Positions 33,302 to 40,840 of a stretch of DNA of 64,000 nucleotides are shown here, one piece after another. Position numbers and translations under genes: made by a program. Position 1 is the first letter of the stretch. Every line of letters starts with the position of its first letter. Source of the DNA: Fimbriimonas planktonicus (GTDB taxonomy: Bacteria; Armatimonadota; Fimbriimonadia; Fimbriimonadales; Fimbriimonadaceae); assembly GCA_965234685.1 (NCBI GenBank), contig OZ248539.1:1178001-1242000 (forward strand), written 5' to 3'. Below the pieces are notes generated by a model. The model searched no databases, was not told the origin of the DNA, and worked only from the letters and a program-made list of their open reading frames with translations.

Positions 33302-34717
33302 CTACTGGACAACGGACTCTCCCGGCCCGTCGTTTGCCACTTTCGCGGTCGGATTCACCATCCGCGCAACGCAAGCCGCAATCGTCATGTCACCGGTCAC
33401 GTTCAGCACGGTTCGGGACATGTCTAAAATCCGGTCAACTCCAAGCACGATTCCAACTGCGGCCACCGGAATGACCTGACCGTTCGCCGACGTCAAGCCC
33501 GCCATGATCGTCGTAATCATTGGCCAAGCGCCGCCCGGGATTCCAGCGGTGCCGATTCCACCGACAATCGATAGCCCCATCACCATCAGCTGTTGCGTGA
33601 TCGTGAGGTCCAGGCCGAACATTTGGGCGAAGAACAAGATCGTGATGCCTTCGAATAAGGCCGTACCGTTCTGGTTTGCCGTCGCTCCGACGGTGAGCAC
33701 GAACGAAGAAACGTCCTTCGGAAGATGAACCTCATCGGTTGCAGCTTTCAGTGCCGTTGGCAACGTCGCATTGCTGGAGCTGGTCGCAAACGCCGTGATC
33801 ATCGTTGTCCGCATCTGCCGGAAGAACTCAATTGGATTCCGCTTGGCGATCAGCTTCAGCACGATGCTGTAGGTCACGTATTGGTGGATGAGCAGGCACA
33901 CCAACACCACCAACACGTATGCCCCGACGGCGGCGAACACCTCCAGGCCCAACGTCGATGTCGCCCGAAACACGAGGAAGAACACGGCAATGGGGCCGTA
34001 ACTCATCGCGTAGTCAATCACCTTTTGACTTGCCGCAAAAATCCCTTCGAAGAACACCTTGACCGGCTCGGACTTCTCTTTCTCGATCGCCGATAGGGCG
34101 ATACCGAACACGATCGCAAAGAACATGAAAGGCAGTAATCCGCCTTCAAGTGCGCGGTTGATTTCTTTGAATGGGTTCTTCGGGATCACGCCAAGCAAGG
34201 GCGGATCATCTGGCCCTTTTTTTGCCGATTCCAAGAACTTGGCCGCCTGCTCGGTGTTTCCGTATTGCTTCTCCAGCGCACCACGCTGCTCCAGAGAGAT
34301 CACCTTTCCGGGCTGCACCAGGTTCACCGCCGCGACGCCGAGACCAACCGCTGTGCCACTGAGGACTACCGTCATGATCAGCGAATAGATGCCAACCTTC
34401 CCTACTCTCGCGGCATCGCCGAGCTCGCCGACACCCAGCAGGAGCGCCGAGAACAGCAATGGCACCACCACCATGAACAGCATGTACAGGAAGATGTTGC
34501 CCGCTGGCGTGGCGATGACTTCCACAAACCACTTCAAGTTTTCGTTCGTTGCCCCAAACAGGGCCTGCACGATTCCCCCCGTGATCGCCCCAAGAACGAG
34601 GCCGATGAGAATTTTCGTGTGGAGCGGAATCTGCTTCAGGCGCGACATCATCCGCGCTATCGTATCAGGATTTTTTGCCGAAGGACCCATCCGAGCAGAT
34701 TTCTGGCGGCTCTCCAT
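33302..34717 (-). CDS. Dicarboxylate/amino acid:cation symporter (DAACS family)
   Basis: 471 residues. The family is clear from the serine-rich re-entrant loop (AFATSSSNATLPTALKAA), the VGATANQNGTALFEGI motif (NMDGT region, here NQNGT) and the closing GIVLGVDRILDMSRTVLNV. Eight or so transmembrane segments fit. It imports glutamate, aspartate or C4-dicarboxylates with sodium or protons; the substrate is not certain. AAGG lies seven bases before the ATG. The first 22 residues are unusually polar. It probably shares a transcript with the LuxR gene behind it. Confidence 0.9.
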   Translation of the reverse strand: MESRQKSARMGPSAKNPDTIARMMSRLKQIPLHTKILIGLVLGAITGGIVQALFGATNENLKWFVEVIATPAGNIFLYMLFMVVVPLLFSALLLGVGELGDAARVGKVGIYSLIMTVVLSGTAVGLGVAAVNLVQPGKVISLEQRGALEKQYGNTEQAAKFLESAKKGPDDPPLLGVIPKNPFKEINRALEGGLLPFMFFAIVFGIALSAIEKEKSEPVKVFFEGIFAASQKVIDYAMSYGPIAVFFLVFRATSTLGLEVFAAVGAYVLVVLVCLLIHQYVTYSIVLKLIAKRNPIEFFRQMRTTMITAFATSSSNATLPTALKAATDEVHLPKDVSSFVLTVGATANQNGTALFEGITILFFAQMFGLDLTITQQLMVMGLSIVGGIGTAGIPGGAWPMITTIMAGLTSANGQVIPVAAVGIVLGVDRILDMSRTVLNVTGDMTIAACVARMVNPTAKVANDGPGESVVQ

Positions 34718-34760
34718 CGACTAACCTTAAGAAAGTTGGCGAAACCATCGCCTCCACAGG

Positions 34761-35351
34761 TTGAAAGTCATGCTCGGTCTTCTTCTCATTGCCAGCCAAC
34801 AAGTAGCCCAAACCCCGGCCCCGCCCGTTCTCCAAATTAGCTTTCAGGATTCAAACGGAAAGCTCCGAGCGATCACCGGAACCCCAGATCAACGCGGGAC
34901 CGTGATGTTCCTAATGATTCCGGACTGCCCGATTGCGCGGCAATACGCCGCGGAAATGGAAAGAATCCGAAAGGAATACGCTCCGAAGAAGATCCAAACC
35001 TTCACCGTGATTGCCGATCCGGACTACACCTCGGCAAGGTCCAAACAGTTTGCCAAGGAGTACGGAATCGGATCGCCGGTAGTTCTAACAAGCAAAAATC
35101 GCTTCACATTTTCGAGCGGTCAAGCAATCAGTCCAACGGCAATCGTCATTTCGAACGAAGGTCAGATTGTCTATCGGGGCCGAATTGATGATCGCTATCC
35201 AAAGCTCGGCGTGCAGCGGAAACCTCAGCGCCGAGACCTGCGAATCGCGCTGGATCAGTTCTTGGCGGGCAAACCTGTTACCGTTCCGCAGACCAAAGCC
35301 GTTGGGTGCATCATTCCGCCTGAATTCCTCAAAGGTCGAGGCGTGCAGTAA
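34761..35351 (+). CDS. Exported redoxin/thioredoxin-like protein
   Basis: 196 residues: signal-like N-terminus, then a thioredoxin-fold domain. A peroxiredoxin/redoxin block around MIPDCPIARQYAAEMERI (near residue 50-65) has the single Cys in DCPIA. The cis-Pro region is SPTAIVI and GQIVYRGRIDDRY follows. DCPI-type redoxins in Planctomycetes-like genomes are sometimes fused to copper monooxygenase domains; the similar partner here is at 2691-4046, far away. A second Cys near the end (VGCIIPPEF) could be redox active. It starts 43 bases from the divergent symporter gene. Confidence 0.75.
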   Translation: MKVMLGLLLIASQQVAQTPAPPVLQISFQDSNGKLRAITGTPDQRGTVMFLMIPDCPIARQYAAEMERIRKEYAPKKIQTFTVIADPDYTSARSKQFAKEYGIGSPVVLTSKNRFTFSSGQAISPTAIVISNEGQIVYRGRIDDRYPKLGVQRKPQRRDLRIALDQFLAGKPVTVPQTKAVGCIIPPEFLKGRGVQ

Positions 35352-36102
35352 CGAACGTGTGGTCGCTGGGCTTCTCGAGCTTCCTCGCGGCCAAGTCGAT
35401 CTCAACATCCTTCACCAATCCAACCAGCGGCTCGGTCACGTAGATGTGATCGATGCGCCAGCCAAGCTTCCGGTCCACCGCTCGAGGCACCGTGAAATCC
35501 CAAAACGTGTACTCAACCTCGGTGGGATACAGGTGCCGATAGGTGTCCGTGAGTCCGAAGTCCACGATGCGGTCGAGCCGCGAGAACTCATCCGGGTGGT
35601 GTCCAACCATGCCGAGTTTCCGCTCGCTTTCATAGACATCGATGCCGGTGGGAGCGATGTTGATGTCGCCAAGCCAAATCACCGGAGCCTGCGGCGAATA
35701 CCGCTCGCGCAACAGGCGAGCAAACCGCTCCAGCCAAGCCATCTTGTAAATCCACTTTTCGCTGCCCACCGTATTCCCGTTCGGAACGTAGGTGTTGATG
35801 ATTTCGATCCCGGAGATCGCCGCGGAAATCACCCGAGCATCTTGCGGCATCAACTCGTCGCCAAAGCCAATCTGCACATTGTCAATCGGGAGCCGCGAAA
35901 GGAAGCAAACCCCGTTCCAGCTCTTTTGCCCGTTGAGCGCAAGCTCGTAACCACGTGCTTCGAACTCTTCCCTCGGAAACTTATCGTTCTCGACCTTCGT
36001 TTCCTGGATCGCCACCACGTCCGGCTCGTTCTCGTCAAGCCATTCCAAAAGTCGCGGCAATCTCGCTCGCACCGATGCGGCGTTGTACGTGCAAATCTTC
36101 AC
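35329..36102 (-). CDS. xthA: Exodeoxyribonuclease III (AP endonuclease family)
   Basis: 257 residues from a GTG at 36102. ICTYNAASVRARLPRLLEWL, DVVAIQETKVENDKFP (catalytic Glu), NTYVPNGNTVGSEKW, WLGDINIAPTGIDVY and RIDHIYVT plus SDHTFV near the end are the standard DNase I/ExoIII blocks. It acts in base-excision repair and 3'-end processing. Its start is only 27 bases from the divergent dihydroorotase start, and its 3' end overlaps the convergent redoxin gene by 23 bases, leaving no room for separate promoters or terminators. Confidence 0.93.
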   Translation of the reverse strand: MKICTYNAASVRARLPRLLEWLDENEPDVVAIQETKVENDKFPREEFEARGYELALNGQKSWNGVCFLSRLPIDNVQIGFGDELMPQDARVISAAISGIEIINTYVPNGNTVGSEKWIYKMAWLERFARLLRERYSPQAPVIWLGDINIAPTGIDVYESERKLGMVGHHPDEFSRLDRIVDFGLTDTYRHLYPTEVEYTFWDFTVPRAVDRKLGWRIDHIYVTEPLVGLVKDVEIDLAARKLEKPSDHTFVTARLDL

Positions 36103-36129
36103 CGGCCAAATTCTAATCCAGAATGAGAC

Positions 36130-37455
36130 ATGCTGTTTGATCTCCTCCTCACGAATGCCCAAGTTGTGACCCCAACCGGAACCGCGGTTGGAGACATCGG
36201 AATCATCGACGGCAAGATCGTCGCCCTTGGAGCCCTTTCCGGATCGGAGGCCGCAGAAAGCATCGACTGCACCGGCCTCACCATCATCCCGGGGTTCATC
36301 GACACTCAAGTCCACTTCCGAGAGCCAGGACTCGAGCACAAGGAGGACCTAGAATCCGGCACTCGCGCTGCCCTGATGGGCGGAGTCACCAGCATCCTCG
36401 AGATGCCAAATACGTCACCGAACACCACCGACGCCATCACGCTGCAAGACAAGCTGAACCGCGCCGCTGGACGCGCATGGTCGAACTACGGCTTTTTCAT
36501 CGGAGCGTCAACCGAGAATGCCGACCAACTCGGTGAGCTTGAACTGTTACCAGGCTGCCCGGGAATCAAAATTTTCATGGGCAGCTCAACCGGCAGCCTA
36601 TTGGTTTCAGAAGAAGACGATTTAAGAAAGGTTCTTCGAAACGGAACTCGCCCTTGCCCGATTCACGCTGAAGACGAGCCTCGAAACCGAGCACGAAAGT
36701 CACTGATCTCCGAAGAACCATCCGCCCGCGAGCATCCCTTCCTTCGCGACAGCGAAAGCGCAATCATGGCGACGCGCCAGATTCTGCGACTCAGTAAAGA
36801 AACCGGCCGCCCAGTCCACGTGCTGCACATCAGCACCAAGGAAGAGCCATGGATCATCGATGAAGCTCGAAAAGCCGGTGTCCGCGCAACTTCCGAGGTC
36901 ACTCCGCAGCACCTTTACTTCGCCGGTCCCGACTGCTATGACCGCCTCGGATCGCTGGCTCAAATGAACCCACCCATCCGCAGCGAAGAGGACCGCGCCG
37001 GATTATGGCGCGCGCTGGACGAAGGTCTCTTCGATGTGTTCGGTAGCGACCACGCGCCGCACACGCTGGAAGAAAAGTCCAAGCCGTACCCTGTCTCACC
37101 GAGTGGTATGCCCGGAGTCCAAACGCTTCTGCCGGTGCTGCTGACGTTTGTCGCCCAAGGTCGGCTCACGTTGGAAACGTTGGTGCGGATGTCTTCTTCG
37201 CGCCCTGCGGAGCTTTATAACATTCAGGGCAAAGGATCAATTGCTGTAGGCATGGACGCCGATTTGACCATCGTCGATCTCAACCGAAAGTGGACATTCG
37301 AGCGGGCCCAAGTCGAAAGCAAGTGCGGCTGGTCACCTTACGAAGGGGAAACCTTCATCGGCGCTGTCGAGCACGTCATCCTGGGCGGCTCCGTGGCCGT
37401 CCGGTCAGGCGAGCGCATCGCGAAACCAACCGGCCAAATGCTCGAATTTCGGTGA
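36130..37455 (+). CDS. pyrC: Dihydroorotase (amidohydrolase family)
   Basis: 441 residues. IIPGFIDTQVHFREPGLEHKE gives the first metal-binding site (here VHFR; usual HxH is DxHxH-like), GIKIFMGSSTG holds the lysine carboxylated between metals, ISTKEE and SEVTPQHLYF follow, and DVFGSDHAPHT has the catalytic Asp. It closes the dihydroorotate ring in pyrimidine synthesis. The family also contains allantoinases and hydantoinases, so the exact substrate is inferred. Its stop abuts the convergent PafA-like gene with no gap. Confidence 0.85.
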   Translation: MLFDLLLTNAQVVTPTGTAVGDIGIIDGKIVALGALSGSEAAESIDCTGLTIIPGFIDTQVHFREPGLEHKEDLESGTRAALMGGVTSILEMPNTSPNTTDAITLQDKLNRAAGRAWSNYGFFIGASTENADQLGELELLPGCPGIKIFMGSSTGSLLVSEEDDLRKVLRNGTRPCPIHAEDEPRNRARKSLISEEPSAREHPFLRDSESAIMATRQILRLSKETGRPVHVLHISTKEEPWIIDEARKAGVRATSEVTPQHLYFAGPDCYDRLGSLAQMNPPIRSEEDRAGLWRALDEGLFDVFGSDHAPHTLEEKSKPYPVSPSGMPGVQTLLPVLLTFVAQGRLTLETLVRMSSSRPAELYNIQGKGSIAVGMDADLTIVDLNRKWTFERAQVESKCGWSPYEGETFIGAVEHVILGGSVAVRSGERIAKPTGQMLEFR

Positions 37456-38937
37456 TTACTTGGCGTCCAGAGCGTTGACCCCGTCATACGTGTCAAACGG
37501 ATCGCTCAGATCGATGTGCCGATCTCGGGCGGTCTGAACCCCGTTCCAGTCGAAAACGTAATAGCGCGACTTCTTCTGAAGCACCTGCTCCACCAATCGC
37601 GCCCGTCCCTTGGCCCGCGTGTTCTGCGGCGGGTCGGTCATTGCGGTGACGATGTCCAAATCGTCCACCATCCGCTTCGTCTTGCCCATCTCTTGATAGG
37701 CATGGAAGAGCGACGCCGCGGGATCGATGTTGTGATACTCAAGGTCGACGGAATGCAGCGCGTCGTCCTGCCAGTCGAGTCCTTCTTCCGTTCGGTACTG
37801 ATCGACGATCTGCCGCTTTGCAACCCAGTCAATCCGATCGCCCAGCTGCATCGGGTCTTTTTCGAGACCATCCAAAATCGACGCCCAGTTGTCCAGCGTC
37901 CAGTTAATCTGCTCGCTCTCATCCCGATACGCCTGCGCGAGTTCCAGATATTGGCGTTGGATGTCAATCGCGTTCGAACTCGAGCCATCCAGCATTTCGA
38001 CCTTCCATTGGTAAGAAGGATCACGCGAAACCTGACGAAGCGCGATCAACGGCTGGGCGATGATCATCGACTCAGGAATCCGGCCTTCCTCGGCGAGCCG
38101 GAGCGCAATCAGTGTCGTGCCAATCTTGAGCGCATAGGCAAACTCGTTCTGGTTGCTCTCTCCAAACAGCATGTGGAGCCGCGTAAACCCGTTGTGCGAA
38201 TAAAAATGCTCCCACTTCGGGTTTATTAGCGCTCGATTGAACCGGACCCGAGAAGCTAGGGTTTTGATAATGTGGTCGGCCCGCTGGCTGAGTTGAAAGT
38301 CCACACCATCATCCGGAATCACGCCATACACGTTCGAAACCCAAATGTAATCGACCGGGTTGTTCGCCATCTCCTGATAGCTCGGTCGATATCCGCCGGC
38401 CGTCAGAACGTGCCCACCGACTCGTCCAACGCCAGCAAAAATTTGGCGGGTCACGAGAAACGGATACAGCAACACGACCCCGGATTCCAGTAGAGAATCA
38501 TCCGCCCGGACCATGTAGTTCTCATGGCAACCAAACGTGTGCCCACCAAAGTGGTCAACGCTGTTGTTGTAAACGCTGACGACATCCTGAACGCCGAGAT
38601 CATAGATTGCTCGAACAATCTGCCGTTGCCCGGCTCGGTCGTTTGCGACCAAGTCCGTCAACGTTAGACATTCAGCCGTCGCATATTCCAAGTGACTTCC
38701 CACCGCGTCGATGTACATTCGCGCGCCGTTCATCAGGAATCCGCCGGATTGGGCCGGCTCAAAAACGTCGTCGCGCGAATGAAGATCGATCGCCCCAAGC
38801 TTCATTTCATAGAAGAGGGTGTCTTTGATCGCCTCAACCACGCCCTCTGGAGTGCCAAGGTTCTCGTCCGCAACGAGGCACCCAAACTCTGTCTCAACTC
38901 CGAAAATGCGATCACCGGGGCGGCGGCTCATGGTCAT
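37456..38937 (-). CDS. PafA/Dop-family protein ligase (Pup/UBact system)
   Basis: 493 residues from the first ATG (a second ATG two codons in is also possible). The ATP/metal-binding start is RIFGVETEFGCLV; RMYIDAVGSHLEYATAEC, FGGHTFGCHENYMV and the C-terminal DPPQNTRAKGRARLVEQV are the conserved blocks of the family. PafA joins Pup (or UBact in Gram-negative phyla) to lysines for proteasomal degradation; Dop removes or deamidates it. The text is nearer PafA (ETEFG, GCHENY), although residues 45-60 show a loop where Dop has extra sequence. No Pup/UBact, Mpa/ARC or 20S proteasome gene lies nearby. It is divergent from accD. Confidence 0.85.
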   Translation of the reverse strand: MTMSRRPGDRIFGVETEFGCLVADENLGTPEGVVEAIKDTLFYEMKLGAIDLHSRDDVFEPAQSGGFLMNGARMYIDAVGSHLEYATAECLTLTDLVANDRAGQRQIVRAIYDLGVQDVVSVYNNSVDHFGGHTFGCHENYMVRADDSLLESGVVLLYPFLVTRQIFAGVGRVGGHVLTAGGYRPSYQEMANNPVDYIWVSNVYGVIPDDGVDFQLSQRADHIIKTLASRVRFNRALINPKWEHFYSHNGFTRLHMLFGESNQNEFAYALKIGTTLIALRLAEEGRIPESMIIAQPLIALRQVSRDPSYQWKVEMLDGSSSNAIDIQRQYLELAQAYRDESEQINWTLDNWASILDGLEKDPMQLGDRIDWVAKRQIVDQYRTEEGLDWQDDALHSVDLEYHNIDPAASLFHAYQEMGKTKRMVDDLDIVTAMTDPPQNTRAKGRARLVEQVLQKKSRYYVFDWNGVQTARDRHIDLSDPFDTYDGVNALDAK

Positions 38938-38984
38938 AGTCTACGTAGGTGAAGGCCAGATTGCCCACCAGACCCGGTGGCACG

Positions 38985-39851
38985 ATGAATCCGTCGTCCA
39001 AAGTGCCCGGTCTGGTATCTTTGATAGCCTTGAGAAGTCCGGCTAGCGGTCCCGATGGAGCTTTTCTTCAGTGTCAGAACTGCAAGAAAATTATCTTCTC
39101 CGTGGAGTTCGAACAGAATTTGCGGGTGTGTCCACACTGTCAACACCATCACCGGTTGACCGCGCAAATTCGCATCGACTGGACGTTTGACGAGGGCTCC
39201 TTCGTCGAGCACGACACCGGCCTAAGCTCGGTTGACCCACTTGGGTTCCCAGATTACGGCAAAAAGCTCGAACAGCTGAACGCAAAGGGCGAGAATCACG
39301 ACTCCGTTCTAAGCGGTACGGCGACGATTGAAGGCCTTAAGGTCAGCGCGGCCGTTTGCGATTTCGCCTTCATCGGGGGCTCGATGGGTAGCGTGGCCGG
39401 CGAAAAGATCACCCGCGCGCTTGAGCGAGGCATCGAACTCAAATGCCCAGTAATCATCTTCTGCGCCTCTGGCGGCGCACGCATGCAAGAGGGACTGCTG
39501 AGCCTGATGCAAATGGCAAAAACCACCGGCGCCGTCGAAAAGTGCCGGGCTAACGGCATCCCTTACATCGCGGTGTTCACCGACCCAACGATGGCCGGCG
39601 TTCTCGCAAGCTATGCCAGCGTGGCGGACGTCATTATCGCGGAGCCGAAAGCGCTCGTGGGTTTTGCGGGTCTCCGCGTAAGCAAGCAGGCGGGCGTTGG
39701 CAAAGTGCCCGACGATTTCCAAACCGCCGAATTCGTTCTCAAACACGGCATGATCGATCGCATCGTCTCTCGAAAAGAACTCAGAGCAACCCTTGCTGGC
39801 CTCGTCCGAACCCTTGGTGGACACCTTCTTCACGCGGAGGCAGAAGCCTGA
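38985..39851 (+). CDS. accD: Acetyl-CoA carboxylase carboxyltransferase subunit beta
   Basis: 288 residues from the ATG at 38985; a GTG 12 codons earlier is in frame. A C4 zinc ribbon is clear (C30, C33, C49, C52: CQNC, CPHC). The carboxyltransferase core has DFAFIGGSMGSVAGEKI, FCASGGARMQEGLLSLMQMA and YASVADVIIAEPKALVGFAG. With AccA it transfers CO2 from biotin to acetyl-CoA to make malonyl-CoA. Its stop overlaps the accA start (TGATG). Confidence 0.96.
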   Translation: MNPSSKVPGLVSLIALRSPASGPDGAFLQCQNCKKIIFSVEFEQNLRVCPHCQHHHRLTAQIRIDWTFDEGSFVEHDTGLSSVDPLGFPDYGKKLEQLNAKGENHDSVLSGTATIEGLKVSAAVCDFAFIGGSMGSVAGEKITRALERGIELKCPVIIFCASGGARMQEGLLSLMQMAKTTGAVEKCRANGIPYIAVFTDPTMAGVLASYASVADVIIAEPKALVGFAGLRVSKQAGVGKVPDDFQTAEFVLKHGMIDRIVSRKELRATLAGLVRTLGGHLLHAEAEA

Positions 39852-40840
39852 TGGCAAAGGAAACCGCAAAAACGCACAAAGAGTGGGAAAAGCCACTGCT
39901 AGAGCTTGAAGACACGATCGCCAAGCTCCGCGAAGCAGCCAGACGCGAGGCAGATCCGGTTAAACAGGCCAACTACATCGAGAAGGCCGAAACCTACCAG
40001 GAGCAGTGCAACCGGTACGTCAAGTTGATGTACTCCAATCTCGGAGACTGGGAAAAGGTCCTTGTCGCCCGGGCCGAAAAACGGCCATACACCTTGGACT
40101 ACATCCAGAGCATCTTTAACGGCTTTATCGAACTCCAGGGAGACCGAAACGGATTCAACGACAACGCAATCGCTGGCGGCCCTGCCGAGTTCAACGGTCG
40201 TCCCGTCATCGTTCTGGGCCACCAGAAGGGCCGAAACATCCAAGACCGCCAGATGCGGAACTTCGGCATGGCGAAACCAGAAGGCTATCGAAAGGCAATT
40301 CGCCTCTTCGAAATGGCCGAACGATTCCGAATGCCGGTGATCTCTTTCGTGGACACCCCAGCCGCCGATCCCGGCGTGGAAAGTGAATCCCGAGGGATCA
40401 GCGAAGCCATCGCCGCGGCGATGTTGAAGATGTTCCAACTGACCGTACCGACGATTTCTGTGATCATCGGCGAAGGCGGCAGCGGCGGTGCCATCGGTAT
40501 TGCCGTTTCAAACCGCGTGCTCATGCTTGAGCATGCCGTCTACTCAGTGATTCCTCCAGAAGGTTGTGCGGCCATTCTCTGGCGCGCGCCTGAGCGTGCA
40601 CCAGAAGCTGCCGAGGCTCTCCAAATCACTGCCAAGTCGGCGCTCTCGTTTGGCATCATCGACGAGATCGTTTCCGAACCCGAAGGGGCCGCCCACCGCG
40701 ATCCGGCTGGCGCCTCGGACCTGATCAAAGAAGCTATCGTTCGGCACCTTGATGAACTGTTGCTACTCTCGCCGGCAGAACTTCACGCTGATCGACACGC
40801 GAAGTTCCGCAAGCTTGGTAAGTTCGCAGAGACTCTTTAG
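39851..40840 (+). CDS. accA: Acetyl-CoA carboxylase carboxyltransferase subunit alpha
   Basis: 329 residues, normal size. ELEDTIAKLREAARRE lies in the helical start, then FIELQGDRNGFNDNAIAGG, GHQKGRNIQDRQMRNFGM, FVDTPAADPGVESESRG, and IIGEGGSGGAIGIAVSNRVL with its oxyanion glycines. It forms an alpha2beta2 complex with AccD. The tail overlaps the convergent xylanase gene by four bases. No accB or accC is seen here, so biotin carboxylase is encoded elsewhere. Confidence 0.96.
   Translation: MAKETAKTHKEWEKPLLELEDTIAKLREAARREADPVKQANYIEKAETYQEQCNRYVKLMYSNLGDWEKVLVARAEKRPYTLDYIQSIFNGFIELQGDRNGFNDNAIAGGPAEFNGRPVIVLGHQKGRNIQDRQMRNFGMAKPEGYRKAIRLFEMAERFRMPVISFVDTPAADPGVESESRGISEAIAAAMLKMFQLTVPTISVIIGEGGSGGAIGIAVSNRVLMLEHAVYSVIPPEGCAAILWRAPERAPEAAEALQITAKSALSFGIIDEIVSEPEGAAHRDPAGASDLIKEAIVRHLDELLLLSPAELHADRHAKFRKLGKFAETL

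Noticed and set aside
38934..39212. Small minus-strand frame next to the PafA-like gene as a possible Pup/UBact
   Set aside because: It lies entirely antisense to accD, has the wrong composition and ends in Arg-Arg-Leu, not a Gly-Glu or Gly-Gln type tail.
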